NCBI RefSeq assembly: GCF_949987515.2
Contig: NC_082693.1
Span: 16,984,994-17,048,993, forward strand
Reading direction: 5' to 3'
Length of the DNA: 64,000 bases
DNA from: Delphinus delphis
Taxonomy: Eukaryota > Chordata > Mammalia > Artiodactyla > Delphinidae
Positions within the stretch are counted from its first letter, which is position 1. Every line of letters begins with the position of its first letter. Positions 16,245 through 29,172 of the stretch are shown piece by piece. The notes under the pieces were generated by a model. It ran no database searches. It saw nothing but the letters and a program-made list of their open reading frames with translations, and had not been told where the DNA came from. The position numbers and the translations under genes were made by a program.

Positions 16245-17781
16245 ATATCCTTCTGTTTTGAAGTTACTCCAGGACACCAAGGCTTTAACTGAACTTGCCA
16301 ACATTGCCACTGATTTTTCATGATGATTCATTCCTCGCATTCCATGCTGTGGAGATGCCCGCACTGTGCATCCTGTCTTCAGATGGTGGCACACAGAGGA
16401 GATTGGCCCAGTGGCCTGAGTACTCTCCTGGTCCTTACTGAGTTAAAAGGAGTCCAAGGTGAAGCTTAAGAGTTGCAATTTTGGGCGCGCCTCAGGCTAT
16501 TGCAACGTCATGCTGGTGTCTGCTGCCTCAGGATTGCCCTGCGTTCCGTACCCCTCCCTCCCTCCGCCCCCCCCAACCCGGCCTGAGTGAGCCAGAGTGC
16601 CTGAATCAGCTGCTCCTTTAACCCCATCCTGTCTGAGCAAAGAACAGACGCCCTCAGGCGACCTACACGCAGAGGCGGGGCCAAATCCAAAGCTGAGCCC
16701 CGGGAGCTGTGTGAACAAAGAAGAGAAAGGGAAATCTCTCCCAGCAGCCTCAGGAGCAGCGGATTAAATCTCCACAATCAACTTGATGAACCCTGCATCT
16801 CTGGAATAACTGAATAGACAAAAAATCGTCCCAAAATTGAGGTGGTGGACTTTGGGAGCAACTGTAGACTTGGGATTTGCTTTCTGCATCTAATTTGTTT
16901 CTGGTTTTATGTCTATCTTAGTTTAGTATTTAGAGGTTATTATCACTGGTAGATTTGTTTATTGATTTGGTTGCTCTCTTCCATTTTTTATATATATATA
17001 GATATATATTTTTTTTTCTTTTTCTCTTTTTGTGAGTTGTATGTGTACGCTTCTTTGTGTGATTTTGTCTGTATAGCTTTGCTTTTACCATTTGTCCTAG
17101 GAGTCTGTCTGTCCGTTGTTTTTTTCTTTTTTTTTTTTAGTATACTTTTTAGCACTTGTTATCATTAGTGGACTTGTTTTTTGGTTTGGTTGCTCTCTTC
17201 TTTCTTTCTTTTTTTTTCTTTTTAACTTTTTTCTTTATAATTATTTAAAAAAATTTTAAATAACTTTATTTATTTTCTTTCTTTCTATTTTTCTACCTTT
17301 TCTTCTGAGCCGTGTGACTGAAAGGGTTTTGGTGCTCCAGCTGGGTTTCAGGCCTGTACCTCTGAGGTGGAAGAGCCGAGTTCGGACATTGGTCCACCAG
17401 AGACCTCCCGGCTCCACGTAATATGAAATGGTGAAAGCTCTCCCAGAGATCTCCACTTAACGACCAGCAAGCGACAGTGCTGGACACCCTATGCCAAACA
17501 ACTAGCAAGACAGGAATACAACCCCACTCATTAGCAGAGAGGCTGCCTAAAATCATAATCAGGTCAAAGACACCCCAAAACACACCACCGGTTGCTGTCC
17601 GGCCCACCAGAAAGACAAGATCCAGCCTCATCCACCAGAACACAGGCACCACTCTGCTCCACGAGGAAGCCTACACAACCCACTGAACCAACCTTAGCCA
17701 CTGGGGGCAGACACCAAAAACAACGGGAACTACGAACCTGCAGCCTGCGAAAAGGAGACCCCAAACAGTAAGTTAACCAAA

Positions 17782-18664
17782 ATGAGAAGACAGAGAAACA
17801 CACAGCAGATGAAGGAGCAAAGTAAAAACTCACCAGACCAAACAAATGAAGAGGAAATAGGCAGTCTACTTGAAAAAGAATTCAGAATAAATATAGTAAA
17901 GATTATCCAAAATCTTGGAAATAGAATGGAGAAAATACAAGGAATGTTTAACAAGGACCAAGAAGAACTAAAGAGCAAACAAATAATGATGAACAACACA
18001 ATAAATGAAATTAAAAATCCTCTAGAAGGAATCAACAGCAGAATAACTGAGGCAGAAGAACAGATAAGTGACCTGGAAGATAAAATAGTGGAAATAACTA
18101 CCACAGAGCAGAATAAAGAAAAAGAATGAAAAGAATTGAGGACAGTCTCAGAGACCTCTGGGACAACATTAAACACACCAACATTCAAATTATAGGGGTC
18201 CCAGAAGAAGAAGAGAAAAAGGGACTGACAAAATATCTGAAAAGATTATAGTTGAAAACTTCCCTAATATAAGAAAGGAAATAGTCAATCAAGTCCAGGA
18301 GTGCAGAGAGTCCCATACAGGATAAATCCAAGGAGAAACATGCAAAGACACATATTAATCGAACTATCAAAAATTAAATACAAAGAAAAAATATAAAAAG
18401 CAACAAGGGAAAAACAACAAATAACATACAAGGGAATCTCCATAAGGTTAACACCTGATCTTTCAGCAGAAACTCTGCAAGCCAGAAGGGAGTGGCAAGA
18501 CATATTTAAACTGATTAAAGGGAAAAACCTATAACCAAGATTACCCAGCAAGGATCTCATTCAGATTTGATGGAGAAATTAAAACCTTTACAGACAAGCA
18601 AAAGCAAAGAGAATTCAGCACCACCAAACCAGCTTTACAACAAATGCTAAAGGAACTTCTCTAG
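17782..18664 (+). pseudogene. L1 ORF1 (RNA-binding chaperone protein), broken
   Basis: It starts MRRQRNTQQMKEQ, the usual start of cetartiodactyl L1 ORF1p, and runs into a coiled-coil-like stretch with NTINEIKNPLEGINSRITEA. A stop at 18127-18129 ends the frame after 115 codons. Downstream homology to the ORF1 RNA-binding and C-terminal domains continues, with further stops and frame changes, to a natural terminator at 18662-18664. The intact family protein is over 300 residues. The 152-codon frame on the opposite strand (17730-18188) is a by-product of A-rich codon use. Confidence 0.9.
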
Positions 18665-18722
18665 GCAGAAAAAACAAGAGAAGGAAAAGACCTACAATAA
18701 CAAACCCAAAACAATTAAGAAA

Positions 18723-21700
18723 ATGGGAATAGCAACATACATATCGATAATTACCTTAAGTGTAAATGGATTAAAAGCTCCAACCAGAAGACATAGACTG
18801 GCTGAATAGATACAAAAACAAGACCCATATATATGCTGTGTACAAGAGACCCACTTCAGACCTAGGGACACATACAGACTGAAAGTGAGGGGATGGAAAA
18901 AGATATTTCATGCAAATGGAAATCAAAAGAAAGCTGGGGTAGCAATTCTCATATCAGACAAAATAGACATTAAAATAAACACTATTACAAGAGACAAAGA
19001 AAGATACTACATAATGATCAAGGGATCAATCCAAGAAGAAGATGTAATGATTGTAAATATTTATGTACCCAGCATAGGAGCCCCTCAGTACATAAGGCAA
19101 ATACCAACAGTCATAAAAGGGGAAATCGACAGTAACACAATCATAGTAGGGGACTTTAACACCCCACTGTGACCAATGGACAGTCACTCAAAATGAAAAT
19201 AAATAAGGAAACATAAGCTTTAAATGATACATTAAAGAAGATGGACTTAATTGATATTTATAGGACATTCCATCCAAAAACAATAGAATACACTTTCTTC
19301 TCAAGTGCTCATGGAACATTCTCCAGGATAGATCATATCTTGGGTCACAAATCAAGCCTTGGTAAATGTAAGACAATTGAAATCATATCAAGTATCTTTT
19401 CCGACCACAACGCTATGAGACTAGATATCAATTACAGGAAAAAATCTGTAAAATATACAAACACATGGAGGCTAAACAATACACTACTAAATAACCAAGA
19501 GATCCCTGAGGAAATCAAAGGGAAAATCAAAAAATACCTGGAAACAAATGACAATGAAAACACGACAACCCAAAACCTATGGGATGCAGCAAAAGCAGTT
19601 CTAAGAGGGAAGTTTATAGCAATACACTCCTACCTCAAGAAACAGGAAACATCTCAAATAAACAACCTAACCTTAGACCTAAAGTAATTAGAGAAAGAAG
19701 AACAAAAAAACCCCAAAGTTAGCAGAAGGAAAGAAATCATAAAGATCAGATCAGAAATAAATGAAAAAGAAATGAAGGAAACAATAGCAAAGATCAATAA
19801 AACTAAAAGCTGGTTCTTTGAGAATATAAACAAAAATGATAAACCATTAGCCAGACTCATCAAGAAAAAAAAGGGAGAAGACTCAAATCAACAGAATTAG
19901 AAATGAAAAAGGAGAAGTAACAACTGACACTGCAGAAATACAAAGGATCATGAGAGATTACTACAAGCAACTCTATGCCAATAAAATGGACAACCTGGAA
20001 GAAATGAACAATTCTTAGAAAAAGCACAACCTTTCGAGACTGAACCAGGAAGAAATAGAAGATATAAAAAGACCAATCACAAGCACTGAAATTGAGACTG
20101 TGATTAAAAATCCTCCAACAAACAAAAGCGCAGGACCAGATGGCTTCACAGGCGAATTCTATCAAACATTTAGAGAAGAGCTAACACCTATCCTTCTCAA
20201 ACTCTTCCAAAATATAGCAGAGGGAGGAATACTCCCAAACTCATTCTATGAGGCCACCATCACCCTGATGCCAAAACCAAAGATGTCACAAAGAAAGAAA
20301 ACTACAGGCCAATATCACTGATGAACATAGATGCAAAAATCCTCAACTAGAATACTAGCAAACAAAATCCAACAGCACATTAAAAGGATCATACACCATG
20401 ATCAAGTGGGGTTTATCCCAGGAATGCAAGGATTCTTCAGTATACGCAAATCAATCAATGTGATAAAGCATGTTAACAAATCGAAGGAGAAAAACCATAT
20501 GATCATCTCAACAGATGCAAAAAAAGCTTTTGACAAAATTCAACACCCATTTATGATAAAAGCCCTCCAGAAAGTAGGCATAGAGGGAACTTTCCTCAAC
20601 ATAATAAAGATCACATGTGACAAACCCACAGCCAACATCATTCTCAATGGTGAAAATCTGAAACCATTTCTCCTAAGATCAGGAACAAGACAAGGTTGTC
20701 CACTCTCACCACTGTTATTCAACATAGTTTTGGAAGTTTAAGCCACAGCAATCAGAGAAGAAAGAGAAGCAAAAGGAATCCAAATCAGAAAAGAAGAAGT
20801 AAAGCTGTCACTGTTTGCAGATGACATGATACTAAACATAGAGAATCCTAAAGATGCTACCGGAAAACTACTAGAACTAATCAATGAATTTGGTACAGTA
20901 GCAGGATACAAAATTAATGCACAGAAATCTCTGGCATTCCTATACACTAATGATGAAAAATCTGAAAGAGAAATTAAGGAAACACTCTCATTTACCATTG
21001 CAACAAAAAGAATAAAATACCTAGCAATAAACCTACCTAAGGAGATAAAAGACCTGTATGCAGAAAACTATAAGATACTGATGAAAGAAATTAAAGATGA
21101 TACCAACAGATGGAGAGATATACCATGTTCTTGGATTGGAAGAATCAATATTGTGAAAATGACTCTACTACCCAAAGCAATCTACAGATTCAATGCAATC
21201 CCTATCAAACTACCACAGGCATTTTTCACAGAACTAGAACAAAAAATTTCACAATTTGTATGGAAACACAAAAGACCCCAAATAGCCAAAGCAATCTTGA
21301 GAATGAAAAACAGAGCTGGAGGAATCAGGCTCCATGACTTCAGACTATACTACAAAGCTACAGTAAGGTACTGGAACAAAAACAGAAATATAGATCAATG
21401 GAACAGGATAGAGAGCCCAGAGATAAACCCACACACACATGGTCACCTTATCTTTGATAAAGGAGGCAAGAATATACAATGGAGAAAAGACAGCCTTTTC
21501 AATAAGTGGTGCTGGGAAAACTGGATAGCCACATGGAAAAGAATGAAATTATAACACTCCCTAACACCATACACAAAAATAAACAGAAAATGGATTAAAG
21601 ACCTAAACGTAAGGCCACACACTATAAAACTCTTAGAGGAAAACATAGGCAGAACACTCTATCACATAAATCATAGCAAGATCCTTTTTGACTCACCTCC

Positions 21701-22525
21701 TGGAGAAATGGAAATAAAAGCAAAAATAAACAAATGGGACCTAATGAAACTTAAAAGCTTTTGCACAGCAAAGGAAGCCATAAACAAGACAAAAAGACAA
21801 CCCTCAGAATGGGAGAAAATATTTGCAAATGAAACAACTGACAAAGGATTAATCTCCAAAATTTACAAACAGCTCACACAGCTCAATATCAAAAAAACAA
21901 ACAACCTAATCCAAAAATGGGCAGAAGACCTAAAGAGACATTTCTCCAAAGAAGAGATACAGATTGCCAACAAACACATGAAAGGATGCTCAACATCCCT
22001 AATCATTAGATAAATGCAAACAAAACTACAATTAGGTATCACCTCACACCAGTAAGAATGGCCATCATCAAAAAATCTACAAACAGTAAATGCTGGAGAG
22101 GGTGTGGAGAAAAGGGAACCCTCTTGCACTGTTGGTGGGAATGTAAATTGATACAGCCACTATGGGGAACAGTATGGAAGTTTCTTAAAAAACTAAAAAT
22201 AGAACTGTCCTATAAACCAGAAATCCCAGTACTGGGCATATACCCTGAGAAAACCATAATTCAAAAAGAGTCATGTACCACAGTGTTCATTGCAGCTCTG
22301 TTTACAGTAGCCAGAACATGGAAGCAACCTAAGTGTCCATCGAAGGATGAATGGATAAAAAAGATGTGGCACATATATACAATGGAATATTACTCAGCCA
22401 TAAAAGTAAACGAAATTGAGTTATTTGTAGTGAGGTGGATGGACCTAGAGTCTGTCTTTCAGAGTGAAGAAAGTGAGAAAGAGAAAAACAAATACTGCAT
22501 GCTAACGCATATATATGGAATCTAA
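18723..22525 (+). pseudogene. L1 ORF2 (endonuclease/reverse transcriptase), broken
   Basis: It starts MGIATYISIITLSVNGL, the endonuclease start, but has an in-frame TAG at 18807-18809. Pieces of the endonuclease (18885-19430), the region before the reverse transcriptase (19440-20090), the reverse transcriptase (about 20100-21200) and the C-terminal cysteine-rich segment (22058-22525) are spread over several frames. The reverse-transcriptase catalytic FADDM motif is still readable at 20814-20828. The final 'HIYGI*' ends at 22525. The longest intact piece is 242 codons (20826-21554). Confidence 0.93.
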
Positions 22526-22867
22526 AAAAAAAATTGGTTCTGAAGAACCTAGGGGCAGGACAGGAATAAAGACGCAGACGTAGAGAATGGACTTGAGGGG
22601 AGGGGGAAGAGTTAGCTGGGGCGAAGTGAGAGAGTGGCATGGACTTATATATACTACCAAATGTAAAATAGATAGCTAGTGGGAAGCAGCTGCATCGTAT
22701 GGGAAGATCAGCTCGGTGCTCTGTGACCACCTAGAGGGGTGGGATAGGGAGGGTGAGAGGGAGGGAGACGCAAGAGGGAGGGGATATGGGGATATATGTA
22801 TACATATAACTGATTAACTTTGTTATACAGCAGAAAATAACACAACATTGTAAAGCAATTATACTCC

Positions 22868-22873
22868 AATAAA
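22868..22873 (+). promoter_or_regulatory. L1 poly(A) signal, 79 bp before exon 6
   Basis: AATAAA in the L1 3' end, in the sense of PDE3A transcription, followed by the A tail (22880-22890). It is a potential premature polyadenylation site inside the PDE3A pre-mRNA. No strong GU-rich downstream element is seen before exon 6. Confidence 0.7.
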
Positions 22874-22951
22874 GATGTTTAAAAAAAAAAGTTGCAATTT
22901 TGACTTTCAAAGACATTTATTTAGGACTTAATAACTCTCTTTCTTTCTTAG

Positions 22952-23171
22952 GTTCCCTAGTGAAAATTTCACCTCTTTCCTCACCCTCTTCCTCACCTCT
23001 CCATGGGACCCCTGCCAGCAGCCCAGTCAGCAAAATTTCTGCAGTGCAGTTTCCAGAATCTGCCGATGGAACTGGCAAACCAGGCCTAAGTTCTCACAGG
23101 GCCGTAACTTACACTCAAAGTGCCCCTGACCTTTCTCCTCAGATCCTGACTCCACCTGTTATATGTAGCAG
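22952..23171 (+). CDS. PDE3A: PDE3A exon 6 (Ser/Pro-rich regulatory region; human residues 514-587)
   Basis: This exon has 220 nt. Two bases complete Gly at the start and two bases (AG) of Ser stand at the end; the donor is CAG|gtaagg. It encodes a Ser- and Pro-rich linker with [19 protein letters not shown], then [13 protein letters not shown], and [20 protein letters not shown], all close to human PDE3A. No enzymatic motif is expected here; the region is probably flexible and phosphorylated. Its acceptor tract (ctctctttctttcttag) lies immediately downstream of the full-length L1, so this exon is the one most exposed to any effect of that insertion. Confidence 0.96.
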
Positions 23172-26100
23172 GTAAGGAATTCATATTGTTAGCTGGAGTT
23201 TAATAATAAAACTAATACTGGTTTTCCTCTTAGGAACACTCACCACCAGTCCACACACCTCTGTGTAGGTTGCCCAAAGCAGTTGACAGGAAAGTACAAA
23301 TAATGTGATTTGTGTTGAATAGACTGGCAGAGAAACTTTTCAGTGCTTTTCCATTAACAGAAATTTGCGAGTCCATATAGTCCATACAGCTAATCTTTGG
23401 AGATGATACAAAATAATGTTGTTTTGTCTGCTTGCGGATGGAGGATGCATAAAACATATAATTAAAAACTCATATCAAGTCATTTGGTATAATTTGATAT
23501 TTTGTTGGGATATTTTTTACTTGTTCTCCAGGGAGGATTTTATATTGATTTTAAAGGTACTTCTTTTTACCTTAAGTTTGCAATTCCCATTTTAACGCTT
23601 TAAAAATATGCAGGTAACACATGGCACATTATGGCTGGACTCAAATGGATCTCTGAATACATTGAAGCAATTGCTTGCGCTGCTCCGTCCTATTGAAACT
23701 GAATGACAGAGTATTGTCTCTTACAGGGGATAAGAAAAAAGAGCCTAGCGTGATAAGACTATTTTGCCCACACGGTCACTAAGAAATAAATACCTCCTCT
23801 TACTGATTAACGTATTATTGTCCTTCAGTAATAGCTTTATCTTGAATAACTGATCTTAAAGCATTACAATCTTTTTTTTAAGTAGAGAAGAGTTGAGTGT
23901 TTTAAAACTAAGTTATAGTCGTGAGAGTGCCTTGAATAAAATGATATTTTTCCCCCTAAGGTTAATGAGGATAACTGAATAAATTAGTTACATGTTAGTC
24001 TTCTAATATCAAATGTTGGGTCACAGACCCAGGCTTGATCAATGAATTCAGATTTAAGCCTCACAAATTTCATTTTCTGATCGTTTGTTCAGAAATTCTA
24101 TGTTAAATGATTATTTCTTCTTATAATCTTTATTTTTCCTTCCTTTCTCTTTACAAATAGTTTCAAAGGGAAAATCACTTATGTTTGTTTGGCCAGGACC
24201 AGAGTGAAAAGTTATTCCACCATCCAAAAGTTATTCTGCTGCCTTCTCTATAATAGCATTTTTAATGAAATAATTTCTGCGGGATGTTAATCCCATCTTT
24301 TATCCGCCCCCCCAAAAAAAGTATGCTCTGTGGTAAAACAGGCCTATCATATTTTCCTCTTAGTGATTCACAACACACCTCACTTTATTTAAAGCTCTGA
24401 GAAGTCCTGCAAAAGGAAAACCTCTTGAGTTTTGTTTCATCTGGCGATTTCTGACTTTATTTGACCACAGAACGAATTTCTTTAGGTTAACACCCAATAA
24501 TTGCCCCTAGAGCTAGTGTTTGGTGGAACACCCTCAAGAAACACTTTTTTTGTGGTGTGCCTCCCGAGCCAAGATGAAGCCTCAGGGAGTCACCGGCATC
24601 AAGGACATCTGCTTCCAGCACTTTGTTTCTAGGGAGATGCTCCCGCTGTGAGCTCCAGACTTGTGAGAAATAACTCGCCTAAAAAAAGAACAGAGAGGTT
24701 CAGAAAAGATATACCGCTCACTTAGCTTTTCTCACCACAGTCTATTTTTTTGTATTCTTAGCAGGAAGAATGTAATAGGATTTTTATAAAAGAGGTTTTG
24801 GAGAAAAACAAGGGAATTTCATTGTCTACTTGTTCAGTAATGTTTATAAATCCAGTAGTGTGTGTTTTATTTGTTTGGGCTTTATAAATCTATAATTCAA
24901 ACCATGTTTTATTACTGCCTTCAAGGCAGCCACCCATGTAGGCACAGAGAGCTCCAGAAACACATGACTAATTATTATGGTTTCCCCCACTGAACTTGAA
25001 GGATTTGGCGTTGAATCCCAGTCTCTTGGCTGCTGTAATGTCTATGCAACAAGCTGGTTTTTTGGCAAAAGAGGTAGTCTATTTGAACTACTCATTTAAA
25101 CGTTCCTTTTAAGTATTATCTTGCAGAGAAAAATCTTCAAACTAATAAACTCTACTTTTACCAAGTTTCATCCAAACATGTAAGCCCATCATTTACAACT
25201 ATGGGCTTTTGCCTTGGGTTCTGTCATTTTCTCTTGAGTCCCTAAATCAGGCCGATAGGATTTCATAATTAGAAATATTTTGTGTGTGATGTTTCCTGCT
25301 TACATTCAAGGCTTGAAAAATAAATTTGCTTTGGATGAAAATGCTCTAACCGGGGAATGCTTCTCTCTACTACACATATAAACACAATTCAGGGGGAAAA
25401 GGTGATGAGATATTTAATATATTAACTTATAACATATCACTCTTCTCTTTTCCTTTTACAGTGAGTAACCTGTGGCTGAATAAAAAATAAACAAAAACTC
25501 TCTGAGACCCTTTCTAATATTAGGCAGAACAAAAGAACCCAGAAGCGAAAAACAGAATTAAAATCTAATCATAAAGTCTCTAAATAAGATAAGTGAGAGA
25601 GGAAACTTGCCAGGCCATTCGTGGGGTTACTTTGTAATTTATTAAACAGTCAAAACTGTTGAGAAAGCAAAAGTATCCTACATCCTCCAGCCTCCTCTGT
25701 TAAAGAACCCTGCCCACTTCTCTAGTACCTTCATTTTTCTCCATTACCCACAGGGCACTCCCTTGGCCTGTTTTTCTCAACTAGCAACCTTTGTGGTCAG
25801 TTTTACATCCACTCTTCATCAAAATGTATGTCTATTTTATTCATTTCCTTAGAGCCTTAACGGGGGAACTGATCAATCTGAAAAAATAATTTTTATTTTG
25901 TGGCAAAAATAAAATTAATCTACCATTATTCTATTTTCATGTATGCAATCTATTCTTAAAGGGCTCTTTGGACATAAAATCTCATAAGCCATAGAAATAA
26001 ATCTAATAATGAGGCTTTTAAGCAGACACAAAGGCATTCCATTGGGAAAGATATTTTTGACCAAATACACATCGGCACCTCCAAAATCACTACTGTAAAT

Positions 26101-26443
26101 AGGTAGCAGACTATTCCAGGATTCTCTAAATAATGTAAAACAAAATATTGCCAGTAGTTTCACCTCAGGTATGGTCTAGACCACGGAGGAGCAGGAGAGG
26201 TGAACAGAGTTTTTGATCCTTTGTATTGACACAGCACACTCTCCTCCCCACACACACACACACAAAAAACCAGCATCCTACATATCAACATCCATGTATA
26301 AAACAAAATGATTTCTTTCCATCAAACGAATAAGTAGAATATAGAAATATTTGATTATTGTTACTTATCTAAACGTATGCATACATGGTGTGTCTACGAT
26401 TTTCTGAAAAGGACCTACTTACAGCTGTTCCATTATTTCTCAG
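23172..26443 (+). other. Intron 6
   Basis: A 3,272-bp intron, donor gtaagg, acceptor cattatttctcag. It is mainly AT-rich. A short GC-richer island at about 24555-24660 reads openly (an ATG at 24574 with about 25 codons) but has no recognisable homology. A short CA run lies near 26250. I see no young transposon. Confidence 0.88.
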
Positions 26444-26529
26444 CTGTGGCAGACCATATTCCCAAGGGACTCCTGCTGATGGGCCCCTGGAGAGAAGTGG
26501 GGCAGCCATTCGGACACCAAACAGAACTG
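26444..26529 (+). CDS. PDE3A: PDE3A exon 7 (human residues 588-616)
   Basis: An 86-nt exon: one base completing Ser, 28 codons, then one base of Asp. It encodes [19 protein letters not shown] and a following RTPNRT, matching PDE3A with a few substitutions. The donor CTG|gtaatt is weak at +5. This is part of the linker between the regulatory and catalytic regions. An exon this small with a weak donor is a candidate for variable inclusion; skipping it would shift the frame. Confidence 0.95.
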
Positions 26530-26937
26530 GTAATTCTTTATTGGATTCTGTTCCTCAAATTGGAAATTGCTTTACTTGATTTTTTTTCTGATCAAAAAGG
26601 TAACATATGTTTTTGATTTTTTAGATTACAAATTTAAAAAGACAATGAAGAAAATCAAAATCGTCCATAATCCTACTACCTAGAGTTAATCATAGGTTAA
26701 ATTTTGATGCAAAGCTGTCCAAAATGTTTCTATACATCTACACACAAATGACTATATTTTTGAAATGATAGGCCTTTTTATATAATGTATAGAACTCTAC
26801 AGAAATGTTATTTTATCTTGGACATTGGAGGGTCATCTATTTTAGGGTGCTCTGTGGAGATCTCCATTGCACACCCTGAGAAATGACCCTGCTTAGATCA
26901 CTGTAAACTTAGGGAAGAAAACTTACTTTTTCCTTGA

Positions 26938-27150
26938 GGCAGTATTACACAGAGGTTCAGAAAAATAGGCATTGGAGCCTGGTTTATATCCTGATTCAAC
27001 TTCTGACTCACCTGTAATCTCTGTTTCTCGGTTCCTTCATCTGTAGAATGGAGATAAAAACGGTACCTACCAAACAGGATTATTGTGAGAATTAAATTAC
27101 TAAAGCACATAAAGCACTTATTATAGTATCTGTGTCACTGTAAGTAGTGT
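26938..27150 (+). mobile_element. MIR element, sense
   Basis: It shows the MIR order: 'ggcattggagcctggtttat', 'ttcctcatctgta-like' 'ttccttcatctgtagaatgg', and 'attgtgagaattaaatta' ending in an AAAGCACTT region. It is diverged, as expected for an ancient mammalian SINE. Confidence 0.8.
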
Positions 27151-27819
27151 TTGCTGCCATAATTACTGTAATAATTATTATTTTATTTTTATTGATGCAA
27201 TCCTCGGGACTTGCTATCAAAATCAAGTTTGCTGAAAGTTTGCAAGGTAGAAAAAAATGGCTTTCATGAACTTTAGACTTTAGGATAATAGAGTGACCTA
27301 AGAATGTTTCTTAATTATCTGCTCCAGAATTTCTAGATAGGTACTCAATAAATATTAATTATTTGCCCACGAGAATGGTGTGCTGTGGCAATGGACAAAG
27401 GTCCAGGGACATAGGCAAGGAAAAATCAAAAAGAGAGTTCTGTGTTCTGAGAGTTACCTGATATTGTAGACTTATCTGATATTGTAGCTCTCTGAAGTGA
27501 GGATATTCCCTTCTCTATGTCCCTCATCTCTCACTCTATTGATGCTGATAGAATAAGGGGAGTGTTTCCTTATCACCTTTGGTCTCCTGCAGAGCTGTGG
27601 CCTTTGAGTGTGCTTCTTCATTTGGCTGCAAATTCTGGGATTGAAACTTGTCAGTTACACTTTCAGACTGTGTCTGATTCTAACCTAGAAAGCTGTTGCA
27701 TGAGAAAGATGGGAGAAAGATGGGTCCTTGGAAACGTCCTACAAAATACTCCTGATTGGAACAGGCTACATAACAAAAGCCATTATTCACCAGCAATATG
27801 AGGACATATGACAGACCTA

Positions 27820-28235
27820 GACTATCCAAAGCAATCTTGAAGAAGGAGAACAAAGTTAGAGGATATATGTCTCCTGACTTCAAGACTTAAACCACAGGAA
27901 TGGACAAAGGGTAGTGCTGGCTTAAGTGTAGTGCTGGCAAATAGAATCAAATGGAACAGAATAGAAAGCCCCACATTAGACCCACACCTACACAGTCATT
28001 GAACTTTCAACCAAGATCCAATTTTTCAATCTAGTAGGGCTGGAAAAAAAATGAATCTCACTCCCTACTTCACACCATATGAAACATTATTCTGAGATAG
28101 AGCACAGACCTAACTGTAAAAGCTAAAGCAATAAAACTTCTGAAAAAAAACACAGGCAGGTATCTTTGTGAGTTAGGGAAAGGCAAAGATTTTGTAGGCC
28201 ATGGAAAGCAATAAACAGGAGAGAAAAAAAAGCTA
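27820..28235 (+). mobile_element. Old L1 ORF2 fragment, sense
   Basis: The segments 'atccaaagcaatcttgaaga', 'aaatggaacagaatagaaag' and 'gcaataaaacttctgaaaaa' match the late part of L1 ORF2. It is diverged and interrupted by small insertions. Confidence 0.85.
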
Positions 28236-28254
28236 GGCTTCATCAGGAGTATAG

Positions 28255-28462
28255 GAACTTGGGTCAGACTTCATGAGTTCAATTCTGGTGACAGAATTTA
28301 CCAGCTCTATGCTCCTGGGCAATTTACTTAGCCTTTCTGTGCCTCAGTTTCCTATCTGCAGAGTGAGGATAATAGTAACACAATGAAACCTGCCTCAGAG
28401 GAGTCAATGTGTTAGTACAAATAAAGTGCTTTCCGTAGTATCTGGCACATAGCAAGCACTCC
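28255..28462 (+). mobile_element. MIR element, sense
   Basis: It contains 'ctgtgcctcagtttcctatc', 'agtgaggataatagtaacac' and a terminal 'tggcacatagcaagcactcc', the classical MIR core and 3' end. Confidence 0.88.
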
Positions 28463-28844
28463 ATAAACTTCATTCAGGCACTTTATTCAGCTAGAGAAGC
28501 TTCCTGAGGCCTTTACCCCGGAAGCATGTTCTTCAGACACTTGATATTACCTGACTGATCCTTTGGTTAGCACAGTTTAGTGCTGAGTGCAGTGGAAGAT
28601 ACGTGGAGAGACGGAAGAGAGCACAGATCTCTAGGAATCGAGATTGGATACGTAGGACCCGCCATGCTCTTTAGCACATGCCGTGGCTGGTATGTTCTAC
28701 AGACCACTTTGTTCTTGGGTGTCAACTCAATTTCTCCCACCCATGTGCCCATTCTAGAGGTAAGGTTCTAGTTAGCTACTAGGTGGTTTAGTGTGTTGGG
28801 GCATGGATAAAGGAAAAAGAAATATAGAGTCCTAGGATTTTATA

Positions 28845-29172
28845 TGATACACATGAAGTCATTTACAAAACAGAAACAGACTCACAGATATAGAACACAA
28901 ACTTATGGTTACCAAAGGGGGAACCATAAGTTACCAAAGTGGGGAGGGATAAATTAGGAGTTCAGGATTAGCAGATATACACTACTATATATAAGATGGA
29001 TAAACAACAAGGTTTTACTGTATAGCACGGGGAACTATATTCAATATCCTGTAATAAACCATAATGGAAAAGAATTGAAAAAGAAAATGTCTACACGTCT
29101 AACCAAATCACTTTGCTGTACACCAGAAACTAACGCAGCATTGTAAATCAACTATACTTCAATTAAAAAAAA
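28845..29172 (+). mobile_element. L1 3' UTR fragment, sense
   Basis: It contains 'tttacaaaacagaaacagac', 'ttatggttaccaaaggggga' (partly duplicated) and 'cattgtaaatcaactatact', then an A-rich tail. It is related to the fragment at 15555-15911. Confidence 0.88.

Larger units (their letters stand above)
16484..22889 (+). mobile_element. Full-length L1 retrotransposon, sense to PDE3A, inactivated
   Basis: The element is about 6.4 kb and is flanked by a perfect 13-bp target-site duplication (agttgcaattttg at 16471-16483 and 22890-22902). It has a GC-rich 5' UTR start (16484-16780), a long T-rich 5' UTR part (16960-17300), broken ORF1, broken ORF2, a 3' UTR, a poly(A) signal at 22868-22873 and an A tail. 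Its orientation matches PDE3A. Multiple in-frame stops and frameshifts in both ORFs show that it cannot move by itself. The 3' end lies 62 bp from the exon 6 start, so the exon 6 branch point and pyrimidine tract all fall in the short remaining intron piece. Confidence 0.95.
8602..22951 (+). other. Intron 5
   Basis: A 14,350-bp intron, the largest fully inside the window. It contains MIR-like sequence (about 12070-12175), a TG microsatellite (14020-14085), a nested L1/CHR composite (15551-16244) and a full-length sense L1 (16484-22889). Positions 8602-12070 and 12175-15540 are otherwise AT-rich unique or anciently repeated sequence with no gene I can support. Only 62 bp separate the L1 poly(A) tail from exon 6. 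Confidence 0.9.

Noticed and set aside
17730..18188. 152-codon minus-strand ORF, hydrophobic and Ser/Leu-rich
   Set aside because: It is opposite L1 ORF1, whose A-rich codons give few stops on the other strand.
20826..21554. 242-codon ORF, the longest in the window
   Set aside because: It is a surviving piece of L1 ORF2 reverse transcriptase, not a separate gene.
24555..24660. Short GC-richer open stretch in intron 6
   Set aside because: Only about 25 codons, no homology recognised and no splice signals; noted only in the intron entry.
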